From positions 87,587,824 through 87,651,823 of the forward strand of contig NC_067474.1 in assembly GCF_947179515.1 (NCBI RefSeq): a stretch of DNA of 64,000 bases, written 5' to 3'. Below, one piece after another: positions 1 through 11,411 of the stretch. Every line of letters starts with the position of its first letter. The stretch's first letter is position 1. The position numbers and the translations under genes were made by a program. The stretch is from Apodemus sylvaticus (Eukaryota; Chordata; Mammalia; Rodentia; Muridae). The notes beneath the pieces are model-generated. The model was not told where the DNA came from. It made no database searches and saw only the letters and a program-made list of their open reading frames with translations.

Positions 1-82
1 AGTAGTGGTTATTGCTTCCTATTATTTTTTATTTTAATTTTATACGTGTGTGGTTATCTTCTTTGGGTTTGATGAAAGGAGC

Positions 83-1291
83 TTAATATCCTGCTTTTTC
101 CAGGGTATAGTTTCCCTCGTTGTAATGGTGTTTTCCCCCTATTATCCTTTTTAGGGCTGGGTTTGTGGAAAGATACTGTGTAAATTTGGTTTTGTCATGA
201 AATATCTTGGTTTCTCCATCTATAGTAATTGAGAGTTTCGCTGGGTATAGTAGTCTCGGCTGGCACTTGTGTTCTCTTAGAGTCTGATTGAGCTACGCCC
301 AGGATTTTCTAGCTTTCATGGTCTCTGGTGAGAAATCTGGTTTAATTCTGATAGGTCTTCCTTCATATGTTACTTGCCCTTTTTCTCTTACTGCCCTAAG
401 TATTCTTTCTTTGCTTAGTACATTTGGGGTTTTGATTATTATGTGACAGGAGGTATTTCTGTTCTGGTCCAGTCTGTTTGGAGTTCTGTAGTCTTCTTGT
501 ATATTCATGTGCATCTCTCTCTTTAGGTTAGGGAAGTTTTCTTCCATAATTTTGTTGAAGATATTTGCTGGCCCGTTAAGTTGTAAATCTTCACTCTCAT
601 CAATGCCTATAATCCTTAGATTTGGCTTCCTCATTGTGTCCTGGATTTCCTGGAGGTTTTGGGTTACAAGCTTTTTACATTTTGCATTTTTTTTTACTGT
701 TGAGTCCATGGTTTCTATGGTATCGTCGCCATCTTAGATTCTTTCTTCTATCTCTTGTATTCTGCTGTTGATATTTGCGTCTATGTCCCCTGATTTCTTC
801 CCAAGGTTTTCTATCTCCAAAGTTGTCTCCCTTTGTGCTTTCTTAGTTATTTCTACTTCTGTTTTTAGATCCTGGACGTTTTTGCTCAGTTCTGTCATTT
901 GCTTGTTTGTGTTTTCCTCTAATTCTTTAAGAGATTTTTGTGTTTCCTCTTTCATGACTTCTGCCTCTTGATCAAAGTTCTCCTGTATTTCTTTAAGTGA
1001 TTTTTGTGTTTCCTCCTTATTGGCTTTTGTATTCTCCTGAATTTCTTTCAATGATTTTTGTGTTTCCCTTGTAAGGGCTTCTAATTATTGATCCATTTTC
1101 TCCTGAATTTCTTTAAGTATGTCCTTCATGTGTTCCTGTACCAGCATCATGACCAGTGATTTTTAATCCAAATCTTGTTTTTCTGGTGTGTTGGCGTATC
1201 CAGAACTTGCTATTGCTGGAGAATTGGATTCAGATGCTGCCATAATGCCTTGGTTTCTTTTAGTAATGTTCCTAGGCTTGCCTTTAGCCAT
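83..1291 (-). pseudogene. L1-a ORF1 (RNA-binding protein of LINE-1), broken
   Basis: ORF1p is the coiled-coil, RRM-containing RNA chaperone that coats L1 RNA in the cytoplasmic RNP. The start codon is at 1291-1289 (MAKGKPRNITKRNQG) and the stop at 85-83. The N-terminal ~45 residues end in EKQDLD. Next comes a coiled coil made of repeated ETQKSLKEIQEN-type heptads (734-1051), then the RRM and C-terminal part with RRPNLRIIGIDE-like and YRTPNRLDQNRNTS segments (293-709). These pieces sit in different frames, and short frame changes lie near 715-735 and 1052-1162. The order and length match a murine L1 ORF1 of roughly 360-400 codons. It is not functional. Confidence 0.88.
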
Positions 1292-1978
1292 CTGGTTCTC
1301 CCAGGTGTTAGATGGTCTTATTGTCACTGGTTGGTGCTTCAACCTACTGTGGATCTTTAAGGTTATTTCTGCAACACTGGATGACTGGGCTTCCTCTGGC
1401 ACAGATTACTGATATTCTGCCTTCCTCTTTTGTGCCTTTGGAGCCCTGCTCAGTCTTGCCTCAAGCAATGTTATACTTAGTTTGTCAAGGTCAACCAGTG
1501 GTTTTCTGTCTGCTCTATTATGAAGTGAAGATGGTGTGGTGGGGATCACTCCCTCTGTTGATTCTCCCCTAGGACACAGGTCCTGGGACAGACTGGCTTG
1601 CAGATGAAATGCCTATGTGCTCAGTTCCTGAGTGCACGCAGACCCCTGGAGATTTGCACCTTCCCCCCCCCCCCGGGATCTAAAGCTCAGTGTGATCCAG
1701 TACCTAGTGACAAATTTCTGTCCTGAATGGGATCGAATATGGCCATGGGGAATCACTTCCTCTGCAGCTCTCTGGGCAGGACACGGGCCCCATGCCTGGC
1801 GGGCTGGCAGACAAACTGCCTCTGTGCTCAGTTCCTTGGTGCAGGCAGACCCATGGTGGCTTGCACCACCAGAGATCTAAAGCTCAGGGTGATACAGTAC
1901 CTAGTGCCCCTTTTCTGTCCTGGCAGGCAGCGAATATGGCTGCAGGGCTTCTCTCCTTCTGCAGCTCTCTCACCATAG
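1292..1978 (-). promoter_or_regulatory. L1-a 5' UTR with two ~197-bp tandem promoter units
   Basis: Upstream (on the minus strand) of the ORF1 start lie two repeated blocks. Paired landmarks are GATCTAAAGCTCAG near 1677 and 1873, GCAGCTCTCT at 1764 and 1961, and GCTCAGTTCCT near 1619 and 1826, a period of about 197-207 bp. Murine L1s drive transcription from such tandem monomers. The block is GC-rich and has a C10 run near 1665. The units differ completely from those of the full-length L1 at 11.1 kb, so the two L1s carry different promoter types. Confidence 0.75.
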
Positions 1979-2214
1979 ATTTCAAAATGAAAGAAAGATA
2001 GCTTGTCAGGTTGTGGCAGGAAAGTACAGATTTCAGTAACAAACTGTCACTTTTTTAATTGGGTACATTGTCAGTTTAGCAAGATGAGGGGTGAAAGAAC
2101 ATTCTTCCTGTGTTGGACCCCACATGGTACCTTATTCATAACCTTGTGAGTTCACAGTATCATTTTTAATGGTTTTGAAGTTAGTTTGTTTTATGACTTA
2201 TGTAATTTTTCTTC

Positions 2215-2284
2215 AGTGTGGAAAATTGAACCTAGGGCCTCACCTCTGTGAGACACAACTCTAGGACTGAGCTATGTCTTCCGC
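2215..2284 (-). repeat. Diverged ID-like (tRNA-derived) SINE fragment
   Basis: The plus strand reads like the complement of an ID-type tRNA-derived SINE: GAACCTAGGGCCT is followed by ACTGAGCTATGTC, matching the antisense B-box and 'actgagctaaat' parts. It is short and well diverged. It could equally be the tRNA-related half of a B4 element. Confidence 0.45.
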
Positions 2285-3147
2285 TTTGCTTTGGAGGTTA
2301 TCAAATAACTTCAAGTGCTAGAGGAAATATTTCACTAGAGCATGGTCCTTGAGGCTTTATAGTCTAGTAGGACATTCTGTTCATGTTTTTCACTCTCATA
2401 TATTGATGTATAACTATTCACTCCCTTCTCTTTAAAATATATTTCCTACCTGCTGCCTTTTTTTTCTGTGAGTCACAATAAACAGTTCCTCCCTTAAACT
2501 TACTTTGTCAATATAATTTATTATATCATTTAGAAAATAACTCAGATAATGGCAGAAAGACAATTTTGGAAAACCTAACATTGGAATCTGAAAAGTTTCA
2601 CTCAATACATATATATTTAGTTCTGTATTATTCTTGGTATCACTATAAACAATGTGTGGTTTAATGAAGCAGTGTCTATAATGCCTGCAAAGCCTTTTCC
2701 TCAAGTTCACAGAATTTTCCAATTATAAAATTATATAAATAACTTTTAAAGTTAATTACATGCCATATTTTATCAATTAGATTAAAATCAAAATGGTGAT
2801 GGCAGTTGTGTCTTTCTTTTATTATAATGGCTGGCCAAGTTTCTTAATTTTTGATTGAAAATAATAGGGTCATGGGTTCACTTATTTAGAAGGTTTGGAA
2901 GAAATAGAAGGATGCTATAAAAGTAAATTTAATAAAATACAGAATAAATAGGTGCTTATTTCTAATAATGTCATCAAGGACTGCTTTGTAAAGAGTATAT
3001 TTATTGAAGGTCAGGTAAGTAATAAAGATTCCTGCTTTTTCCTTTCAGAGACAGTGTGGATAAACTATACAAATGAAAATAAGAAATACATTTGAGAATT
3101 CCAATACCTTGTGTATGGATATGAGTCATTTAAAACACCTTTGTTAA
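2285..3147. other. AT-rich unique sequence, nothing recognised
   Basis: No coding similarity, SINE or LINE was recognised. An antisense open frame of 96 codons (2432-2722) has no family resemblance and the composition of random AT-rich DNA. Confidence 0.6.
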
Positions 3148-3362
3148 ACCAGGGAAATGGCTCAATGGGTAAAAGTATTTTCTGAACAAGCCTGATAATG
3201 TGAGATTCATCCTTGGATCTCTCTGGAAGCCACATGAAGCTGGAAGTGGAGAGCTAACACTCAAAAATTGCCCTTCATCTTCTTCACGAGACACACTCTC
3301 AACAAATCATCAGACATGCTTACACAATAAAGTTATAAAAAATAAAAACACGTTTATTTAAT
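3148..3362 (+). repeat. B3-type SINE
   Basis: The order of blocks fits B3: GGCTCAATGGGTAAAAG (RNA polymerase III A-box region), AAGCCTGATAATGTGAG and GATTCATCCTTGGATC (B-box region), then a diverged body and an A-rich tail ending AAAATAAAAACACG. Divergence is high, so this is an old copy. Confidence 0.7.
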
Positions 3363-4959
3363 AAAAAAATCAGTGATTGACTCTTTGTATCAAGATATTT
3401 AGGATATTAGCCTACTGTTGGTTTATGTTAGTATTATTTAATACCAGTGACATTAGAAATGTCAAACACACTGATCAGTTATGTTGTCATATTATATTTG
3501 GCTGTTCTTGAACAAATGCTTTATGCTGTCACTGACATTAAAAGAACCTGTATAATTGGAAGAAACATTTTGAACTAAACAGTGGAGGTATAACTTCTTG
3601 GAAAATGAGGGCATTAACCATAAGTATTTGATTAGGCTTTCATTTCTAAGTTATCCTTGACCATTTCATAAAACTATGAGGATTCTTGCTCAATTTCAGA
3701 TACACTTTAGTTTCTGCATTAACTATACGATTTTTCTTTTCAGAAAATGAATCACATTGCCTGCCAGGTTACTCTCAGAGGTAGAACTTACATAGTAACA
3801 ATAAAGGAGGTATCATTTACCAGATGGTGACTTTTCATCATAGCTTAATTTCTTACTAGAGAGCAAATCTTCTCTTATGGTATCTTTAAAAGAACAAGTA
3901 AGATCAAAGCAAATTGAGTTTTCAGTTTTTTTCTAACTATAACCATAAATAAATATGTTCAATACATTTTCAAATACTATGGTTTCAAAAGATTAGCTTT
4001 GGAAATATTATTAAAATCAGCATAAAGAAAAATTTTGACAATGTTAATATGACCAATATAAATTAATGTCTTCATGTCATATTTGAAGCTTCATATAATA
4101 CCCACCTCACCAATTTTAAAAGATTTCTCATTTGGATTGATGGAAGGTAAGTCTGTATTAACATTCATACAATTCCAATAATGGTATATATATATAAAAA
4201 TTATGTTGTAAGCGAAATTCCAAGTTAGCTGTCTCATACTCATTATAATGAATCCTATCTCCTAAAGATGTAGGGGATAATATTTTGAAATAGTTGTGCA
4301 TAGAAATACTTTTATCAATATAATGTATAATATAAAATTGAGTTCTTTCTAAAATTTCTCAGTAAAATGGAAAGTTCACTTTCATATTATATACATATGC
4401 TCTCATTATCAAGCGCCTATGTTTATATGTACATACTTCTATGTTTATAGTGATTATGAAAATGTGACTAGACCTAACATATGAAAAATACAATAATGAA
4501 AGGAATATTTAATATATATTGTAAACAATATAAAAAGGTACTTTAAAATATTCACAAGGATGAAAAGAACTGCCTTATCGATATATTTGTAAGAAGTATA
4601 AATTGTTTACCCAAAATGATCATTTCAAACTTTGTCAAATAAAAAGCAACATTAGTTGAGGATCCAGTGAAAACAAGGACTTGGGGGTCTGATTCCAAAT
4701 ATTCTACTTTTCAATTCAAACAAATATAGAGTTGTTCCTTTGGCCAGACGTTAAAGAAACACCAAGAAATGGATGAATTACAGGTTAAGCAGTAACAACA
4801 CAGAGATTGCTAAGAAAGGAGATGATGTCCTATCTTGGAAATATATAAAATCTATACACGTAAACAGTATGTGAGTTTAGAAATATGCAGAATTAATGTT
4901 TATACCTGCTTTTCCTCTTGTCCTACCTCTTACCTACACCACAGATGATATCTGCCTTA
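3363..4959. other. AT-rich unique sequence, nothing recognised
   Basis: About 1.6 kb of strongly AT-rich DNA without a recognisable gene, SINE or L1 segment. Short TA runs (near 4187 and 4385) are the only simple-sequence features. Confidence 0.6.
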
Positions 4960-5352
4960 GGGTTACCATTGTTGTGAGGAAACATCATGGCAAAGCAAGT
5001 TGAGGGAAGGAAAGGGTTTACTTAGCTTGTAATTTCATATCACTGTTCATTCATGAGTGAGGTAAGGAAAGGAACATAAACAAGGAAGGAACTTGGAGGC
5101 AGGAGCTGATACAAAGACTATGGAGGAGAGCTGCATATGACTTCTTTCTTATGACTTTTTCAATATCCTGCCAGATAGAAACCAGGACCACCATCCCAAG
5201 GGTAGCCTCAGTGTGCAGTGGACTGGGCTTTCCTCCATCCAGCACTAATTAAGGAAATACTCTATATACTTCCCTCAGCATAATCTTGTGGATACATTTC
5301 TCAATTGTGGTTCCTGCTTCTCAGATGACTATAGCTTGTGTCAAGTTGAAAT
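4960..5352 (-). repeat. Rodent LTR-like repeat, 'family B', antisense
   Basis: This resembles the copies at 61545-61922 (same orientation) and 63008-63180 (opposite orientation). Shared blocks are AAGCAAGTTGAGGGAAGGAAAGG, GGAGGCAGGAGCTGAT, ACCAGGACCACCATCCCAAGG and the end TAGCTTGTGTCAAGTTG. I know this as a common rodent interspersed repeat with LTR-like ends but cannot name the family from the sequence alone. Confidence 0.55.
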
Positions 5353-8283
5353 AGAATTCATGCAGTATCCTGTAATCTATAGGGGTACCATGAAAATTCA
5401 TCAGTAGAAATAAATGAATTCCAACAAGATATATTTTGCTGCTAATTGTAAACATGTGCAGAATGGGAACAAAAGATGAAAGTGTACATAACTGAAAGCA
5501 GTATATTTATATGATGATGTCTCTTGTAGTTTGACTCTTAACTGTTCTCCAAAGGTCCATATGCTGAAAGCATTTTGGCCACAATTGGAACATGGTAGGA
5601 ACTTTCAGAGTTTAGGTTGAGTAGGAGGCCTTGCAGTCAGTAGGGTTTATGCCATTAAAGAGCCTAGAAGAACCATACCCCTTCCCCATTCTTTCTCTAT
5701 CAGGTCCCAGAGCAACAGATTGGCCTATGATTAGCAAATTTCAAGCTGGAGCTAAAATAAGTGTTTTATTAAGTTGATCAATTCAGAACAGAGTAACAGA
5801 GTGTGACTTAAGTGAGAGAGAATATTTTTATTGAAAGAAATACAAGTAACCCTTCTATCTTAAATATATTCAGCATTGAACATGTTCTGCTAACCACGAT
5901 GAAGCAGAATGAATTCTATTTACTCATTCAAGTGAAAAAATTAAAAATAAATGAAAGTGCCAAAGATAAAAATTTCAAGCCTTCTAATCTCAAAGAGAAA
6001 TAACTTTAAGAGATGAGAAACAAGATACGTCCTCTGTTTCTCAGTATCACTATATATAGAGTGAGATTTCTGGATAGAAAGCAAGGATCTGTTAACTACA
6101 GAGGCAGCAAGTCCTAATCCACTGAGGTAGAGCCTTCAGCTGGATTCCAGTTAGCAAATATGTATGGAGAAACTAATAAAAGTCATTCGAACAATATTTT
6201 CTACAGGACTCAAGGAGAGAAATCCTCAGAGCTCAGAAAGGGACTGCATAGTTCCTATTCTCAGAAGTGTCAATACTATTTCATAAAAAAAAAAGCAAGT
6301 CTTCAGAGGGTTTTTTCAGTTATGGGGAAATCAAGTTTGAGGCACAACTTTTCTGAAAGACACAGTTACCAAAATACTTTCACGTGGACAGAAATATTAT
6401 GGATAGCACAAATCTGCTAAGGATCATCCACTTTTAATAGCAGCATAGGAACTGTCAGCAGCTGAGATGACTTTACTGGAGAACTTTCCCAATTGTGTAA
6501 TGAAGAAATTATGGCTTTGCATACAACCTTTTACAGAAAAGTTAGGAAGAAGAGGAACTTCTTACTCTATAAGTCTACCATCATTTTGATACCCAGCACC
6601 ATTATCTCTTTGCCTCCAAATACAGAGGGCAGTATATATTTCAGGTCAATATTTTTCACAAACAATTGCCAAAAATTAAACCATAGTTTAGCCAAAATGA
6701 TACTGAAAACATAACAAAAATGATTATGACATTTTCCGCAGTAATACAGTTGGCCCATCTGATCTCAATAGACACCAAGCACACAAATGATGAACACACA
6801 TACATTCAGGCAAAACATGAATACACAGAAAATATAAAATAAAAAATTTTAAAAATGAGGAAAAAAGCAAAGATGTCTTCTATTAATACTCAAAGTGTAG
6901 TTTTAAGCCAATATAATTAGGTAAGATAGAGAATCAAGTAGTATCTAAAGGAAGAACAGAGAAGACAAGTATCTATGATGAAATTGTAAAACTATAAGAA
7001 ATTAGGGGAACTAGTAGTTGAAGTTATCAAAGCTACATGTTCAAAGACAATTTTGCATTTTGTAGAGGGTTAGTTTTTAATGTATGAATAAGGAAAAGTG
7101 CAACATATGAAAATGTATTAGCAAAGGACATAAAGTCAAATGGAAAGCACAACAAACATGCATGAAATAGGACCAAGCAAACAAAAGGAAGCAAACAATA
7201 ACAGCAATGAAAAACAAACAAACAAAAAAACACTAGAAGAAAACTTAGTGGGATAAAGAGCAGTCAAGCATATATGATATATATGAAAAGACAGGGCATA
7301 GACTGGAAGAATCCATTTGCAAACAATATAGAAGATAATTGTCTTAAAGCAAATCAATAAAAAACAAAATTTAAATTTCTGCTAAAGAACATATGCTAAA
7401 GAATATGTGCAAATATGTGACTAAAATAAACATTATGCTTTCAATGTACCCAAAGTAACTCACTGGTAACTTTCAGAAATTAATTTCTTTTAGTTACAAC
7501 TTCTAAGGAGAATGAAAGAATCATTTATCCTCCATTATTCCATGACTATATTTCAAAATAACTAAGTAGCTGATAAGTATGAAAGTATGAGACATTAACT
7601 GTAAAGGAATTTGCCGTTTCACAAATGAAAACTATTATTGGGCATATGATGAAGTATCCCAATTTAGTCATCTAGTGATAGGAAATAGAAATGAAAATAT
7701 TATTCAACAAGAGTGGGTTTAGAAGATTGAACTTTATAAGGTAGGTGAACCTGCTGGCTAAGGCTTTATCCCCATCCTAGATTTTCATCTTAGCAAGAGC
7801 CAGAAAACTCCACCCTTCAAGTAGGATCATGATATGAGATTAATAAGATCATGAAAACTCCAGCCCATATCTCACATAATGACAAAATATAAGAAGATCA
7901 CCAAGACTGTATCCTAGATCATAATGTGACATCAGGAGAGAGAAGAGACTCAATCCTAATTCCAGACTATGTTGTGAGGTCATAGAAAGCATTTAGTCTC
8001 TAGCATCCATTTTGGACCCTTCAATATGGCATATTGTCTATAATGTCTGTGTATTGAGTCTTGTTAGCCATCCTGGGCCTTATGAGAAGGCAAAGGAGCA
8101 GGCACAGAGTATGATTTCTATCCTGGATGACTGTGGAGTCAGCTTGTATGAGAACACACTGATTTCATTAAAATCTACTTCCATGTGCTCAAAAATCTGT
8201 TTCATATTTATACCCAACCTATTTAAAGTGAGAAACTATAGAATCCTCAGAAATTCATATCCTATGCTTTTCTTCTCTCTCTC
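5353..8283. other. AT-rich unique sequence, one possible ancient repeat
   Basis: About 2.9 kb. The segment near 5520-5790 (GTTCTCCAAAGGTCCATATG and neighbours) resembles an old mammal-wide interspersed element but is too diverged to name. The rest holds only short open frames in both strands, none with a recognisable domain. 6160-6420 and 8012-8293 are the longest sense frames and look like chance. Confidence 0.5.
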
Positions 8284-8458
8284 TCTTTTTTAAATTTATT
8301 TAATGTATATGGGTATGTTGTCACTGACACACCAGAAGAGGATATTACATCCTATTACAGATGGTTGAGAGCCACCATGTGATTGCTATGAACTGAGCTC
8401 ATAACCCTTGGAAAAGCATCCAATGTTCTTAACTGCTGAATCATCTCTCAAACCCCTG
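8284..8458 (-). repeat. Diverged B2/B3-type SINE, antisense
   Basis: The plus strand starts with a T-rich stretch (the A-rich tail of an antisense element). It then reads ACACCAGAAGAGG, CATCCTATTACAGATGG, TTGAGAGCCACCATGTGATTGC, GAACTGAGCTCA and finally CTTAACTGCTGAATCATCTCTC, which is the complement of the promoter end of B2. Several indels make it older than the B2 at 25.4 kb. Confidence 0.75.
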
Positions 8459-9458
8459 TATTTTTTTTTTTTAGGAACATTTGAGTGAGATTGAGAAGCC
8501 ACTTCAAGTATACTTTTTCATTTTGATGGAAAAATGCCTTTTAAATGTGTGTCAAATACAATAGTTATGTTTAATCTATGCTGTCATAGAGAAATTTTTT
8601 TGCTTTTCATTAAATAGGAAGAGTTTGCTATTTCATTCTATCTCTAAATCTCTTTCAGCAGAGATTTTATTTCACTTGATGCCTTTTTAGAAAACAACAG
8701 AACATTTAACTCTTGAGAACCTGGAGGGATCATCAAACATCTGTTATTTAAGTCTATCCATTAACGTAATGAGAAGAGGGTGCTGACTGAACCAAGAATC
8801 ATGGGAAGAAGACTGTTTTATTTTGAAAGTAGTAGGAAAACCATAATTAGTCTTAGAAACTATAATGTTCCCATTTTCTCTAGGTAGAAACATGTAACTC
8901 TTGGGAAAGATGATGTATTTTACAAAGAATAGCTAATTTCAGGTCTGTATTTTTCTTAAAGTATAGGCCAAGAAATTTGATATATAGCAGGACCTTTTTT
9001 TTCTGGACTGACAAAAATCAGATTCATTGCTTTCATCTCTTTCTACCTCTCAGTTTTGGGTCCTTCTTTATGATGATGCAGCCATCCAGAGAAAAAATGC
9101 AGAGAATTATGAAAAAATAAGAGATTATGCTAAAGAGTATCATGATGGCTGAAACTGTGCTTAGACAAAAGTATTTTGCAGTACCACCCAGCTTCTTGAT
9201 AAGAAGTTGATAGAGCATTTGCAGAACAAAAAAGTCAACACCCTCTAGGGTTTGGCTTCCCTATGTGAAATACCCTAAAGTCTGTCCATGAATCATGTAT
9301 CTAATACTAGTAGGTCATATTTCAAAGATTAGTAAGGCATAGTAGATCTTTACTTCAGTTGTAGAAAGCTTAGAGAAGAAAATTGGAAAACATTTTTTTT
9401 AATAAGTAGTAAAAAAGTACTTGTATAAGATCAGAAAAAGAATGAGTGGAAACATATG
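8459..9458. other. Unique sequence, nothing recognised
   Basis: One kilobase of AT-rich DNA with a T13 run near 8461 and no recognisable gene or repeat. Confidence 0.55.
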
Positions 9459-9640
9459 TAATGCCTATTCCTGATTGTGAACTTGACTATATCTAGAATA
9501 AACTACATTCTAGAAATGAAGGGCACACTTGTGATCTAGATCTTGAGGCTGGAAGACTCAGACTTCTGACCTGGATTTTGACATGGAGATCTTGAGGCAT
9601 AGTGGCCATGAAAAGCATGAAGAGTCATCGCCCTCTTCCC
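9459..9640 (+). repeat. Fragment of a rodent interspersed repeat
   Basis: The block TTGTGAACTTGACTATATC, GAAGGGCACACTTGTGATC, TAGATCTTGAGGCTGG, CATGGAGATCTTGAGGCATAG recalls a repeated rodent sequence I have met in many loci but cannot name. It is broken off at about 9640, before a (TTA)n run. It contains a small palindrome, TCTAGAAT...ATTCTAGA, near 9493-9515. Confidence 0.4.
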
Positions 9641-9662
9641 TGCGATTTGGGGCTGGAGAGGG

Positions 9663-9681
9663 TTATTATTATTATTATTAT
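9663..9681 (+). repeat. (TTA)n microsatellite
   Basis: Six uninterrupted TTA-type units are seen directly at 9663-9681, at the edge of the preceding repeat fragment. Confidence 0.9.
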
Positions 9682-9881
9682 CAAATTCTCTTTCTAGGCA
9701 ATATAGAAATGGTCATACTTGGAATAGGGAGCAAATAGAATTGACAATATAGACACAATTTCATTTGGCAAAAATTTTTATAATTGCTATTAAGTTCAAG
9801 TCATAAGTTCTTATTTAGTACAGAATTTATTTTGATACAAAATCAAGGTTTTCTTTGGTATAAATTTCTTCTATTGATACT

Positions 9882-9993
9882 AAAAATTTGAAAGTACAAG
9901 GTTTAGACCCAGTCCTTCTTTTCTGTTATTATAACAGAAAAATTTGAAAGTACAGGGTTTAGACCCAGTCCTTCTTTCCTGTTATTATAACAG
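9882..9993 (+). repeat. 56-bp tandem duplication, two copies
   Basis: 9882-9937 and 9938-9993 are the same 56 bases with two substitutions (ACAAGG/ACAGGG and TTTTCTG/TTTCCTG). Each copy starts AAAAATTTGAAAGTACA and ends GTTATTATAACAG. The near identity implies a recent duplication or ongoing repair of one copy against the other. Confidence 0.92.
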
Positions 9994-11092
9994 ATCTAAG
10001 ATGCTTAAGCCTGTGAGTTTAGGGCCAAATAGAAATATAAGGCTCTGAGTTTATTGTTGGGGTGTTTTCAAGGTTTTAATCAAAAACAGCTGAAAGTAGT
10101 TAGCAGACAACAGTCCACATTACTTTACATAGGTAGTTGGTTTTCAAAATGTCAGAAATACACAGAATGTGATGTTTAATGTTACTTACACTCTTGTTGG
10201 TGAGACTAGTCTGCTCCTGACAGCTTCCCTGTCTTGGATTCAAAGAAGAATTTGAATATCTGGGAATTTCTGTGGCCAGACAGCCACAAGGCAAAGATTG
10301 CCTCTCTTCCTCTACAGACAAAATTCTGTCCAGAAAAAGGACACTTTTACAGGTTGGGATAGCTTGATTTTTCTGTGTGTGGGGGGGGGGAGGCTAGTCC
10401 TTGAGTCCTGTTCTCTAAGTCTGGCAGATGACCCTGGGCCAGGAGGCTGAAATCCGATGCTCCAACAGTTAAGGAGAAGAACTGTCCAGGTTTTCAACAG
10501 TTTCTGTCATTTGGCTAAGTATTGAAAGCTGTGTTAAGCTTCCTACTTATTTTCAGTTATTATAGGTCACTATTGGAATTCTGACAGGGTTGTAGACTGT
10601 TAGTGCCATAGCCAGCCTAAGCTGTTTAACATTGAGAAAGCTGACAAAGATTTAAATAGATGTTTTTCAGATAACAAAAAAAATTATAGCCAAGACATGA
10701 GTCAGGTGTTAATTGTTATATTCTTTTAAGACAGAATAGATGATAGAGGTTCTGTTTGATTAACAGAGATGATGGACTGGGTAGTAGGTCTATCTTGTAC
10801 TTTATAATTTTCAAAATGGTAATAGTTGTGCTCAATTTAATTTTGGAGAGAAAGTTTTTTTTTTAATTAAACAGAAAGGGTGAAATGTTGCAAGGTATTT
10901 CCAATCCATTCACATTGAGGCAATGAGAGGCCAGTGATTGGAGGGGAGAGAAGAGGTGGAGGAGCTAAGAGAAATGAGTGGAGAAGAGAGAGGCTCGGTG
11001 AATGAGGTGGGCAGAGGAAAGGGAGAGACATGGATATCCATATAGCTTCAGACATATTTCTGGTGTTTTGGATAGATTAGAAATATTTGGAT
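9994..11092 (+). other. Unannotated stretch, possible remnant of an endogenous retrovirus 3' region
   Basis: No open frame of note. Near its right end a T-run and AATTAAACAG are followed by AAAGGGTGAAA and then TGTTGCAAGG (10886 on). A purine tract directly before a TG dinucleotide is the arrangement at an ERV polypurine-tract/3' LTR junction. If so, an LTR of at most ~200 bp remains before the L1 at 11.1 kb. There is no gag, pol or env similarity, and the call rests on this arrangement alone. A G11 run lies at 10380-10390. Confidence 0.25.
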
Positions 11093-11411
11093 AGGGGTCA
11101 GGAGCAGCCAGGGCCATGCACTCCATCCCCGAGCAGTCCAGAGGGCCAGCAGTGCATCTGGAGGCTGGCCACAGGGAGGCAGCTTGCTCCAGTGAGTCCC
11201 TCTGGCCCAGCAGAGTAGAGGATCCATCTGGAGGCCTCTGGCTGGAGCCTTCCAGTCGCCACCTCTAGACGGGGAGCAGCCTGCGCCACGCGCCCCATCC
11301 CCAAGCAGTGTAGAGGGCCAGCGGTGCATCTGGAGGCCAGCTGCAGGGAGGCATCTAGCACTGGTGAGTCCTGCATTGACAACAAGACCAACTAACACCA
11401 ATGAGATCTAG
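11093..11411 (+). promoter_or_regulatory. L1-b 5' UTR with two ~172-bp GC-rich promoter units
   Basis: Two units repeat with a 172-bp period: GTGCATCTGGAGGC occurs at 11152 and 11324, each followed by a GGGAGGCA block, and CCCATCCCC occurs in each unit shortly before. A ~70-base linker then leads to the ORF1 ATG at 11412. Tandem monomers of this kind act as the internal pol II promoter of murine L1s. CpGs are concentrated here (GTCGCC, GACGGGG, CGCCACGCGCC), unlike the rest of the window. The unit is unrelated to the one at 1292-1978. Confidence 0.8.

Larger units (their letters stand above)
1..1985 (-). mobile_element. L1-a: 5' end of an antisense LINE-1, running off the left edge
   Basis: Read on the minus strand this is promoter, ORF1 and the first few bases of ORF2, so the rest of the element lies left of the window. 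It is recognised by the murine L1 ORF1 protein in broken frames and by tandem promoter units to its right. The ORF2 start expected near base 21 reads ATA instead of ATG. Several frameshifts make it a dead copy, older than the L1s at 22-24, 30-32 and 43-44 kb. The right boundary, near 1970-1990, is where promoter-unit similarity stops; I saw no target duplication because the other end is outside the window. Confidence 0.9.

Noticed and set aside
2215..2284. tRNA gene
   Set aside because: Only SINE-like, diverged promoter-box sequence; no cloverleaf can be drawn.
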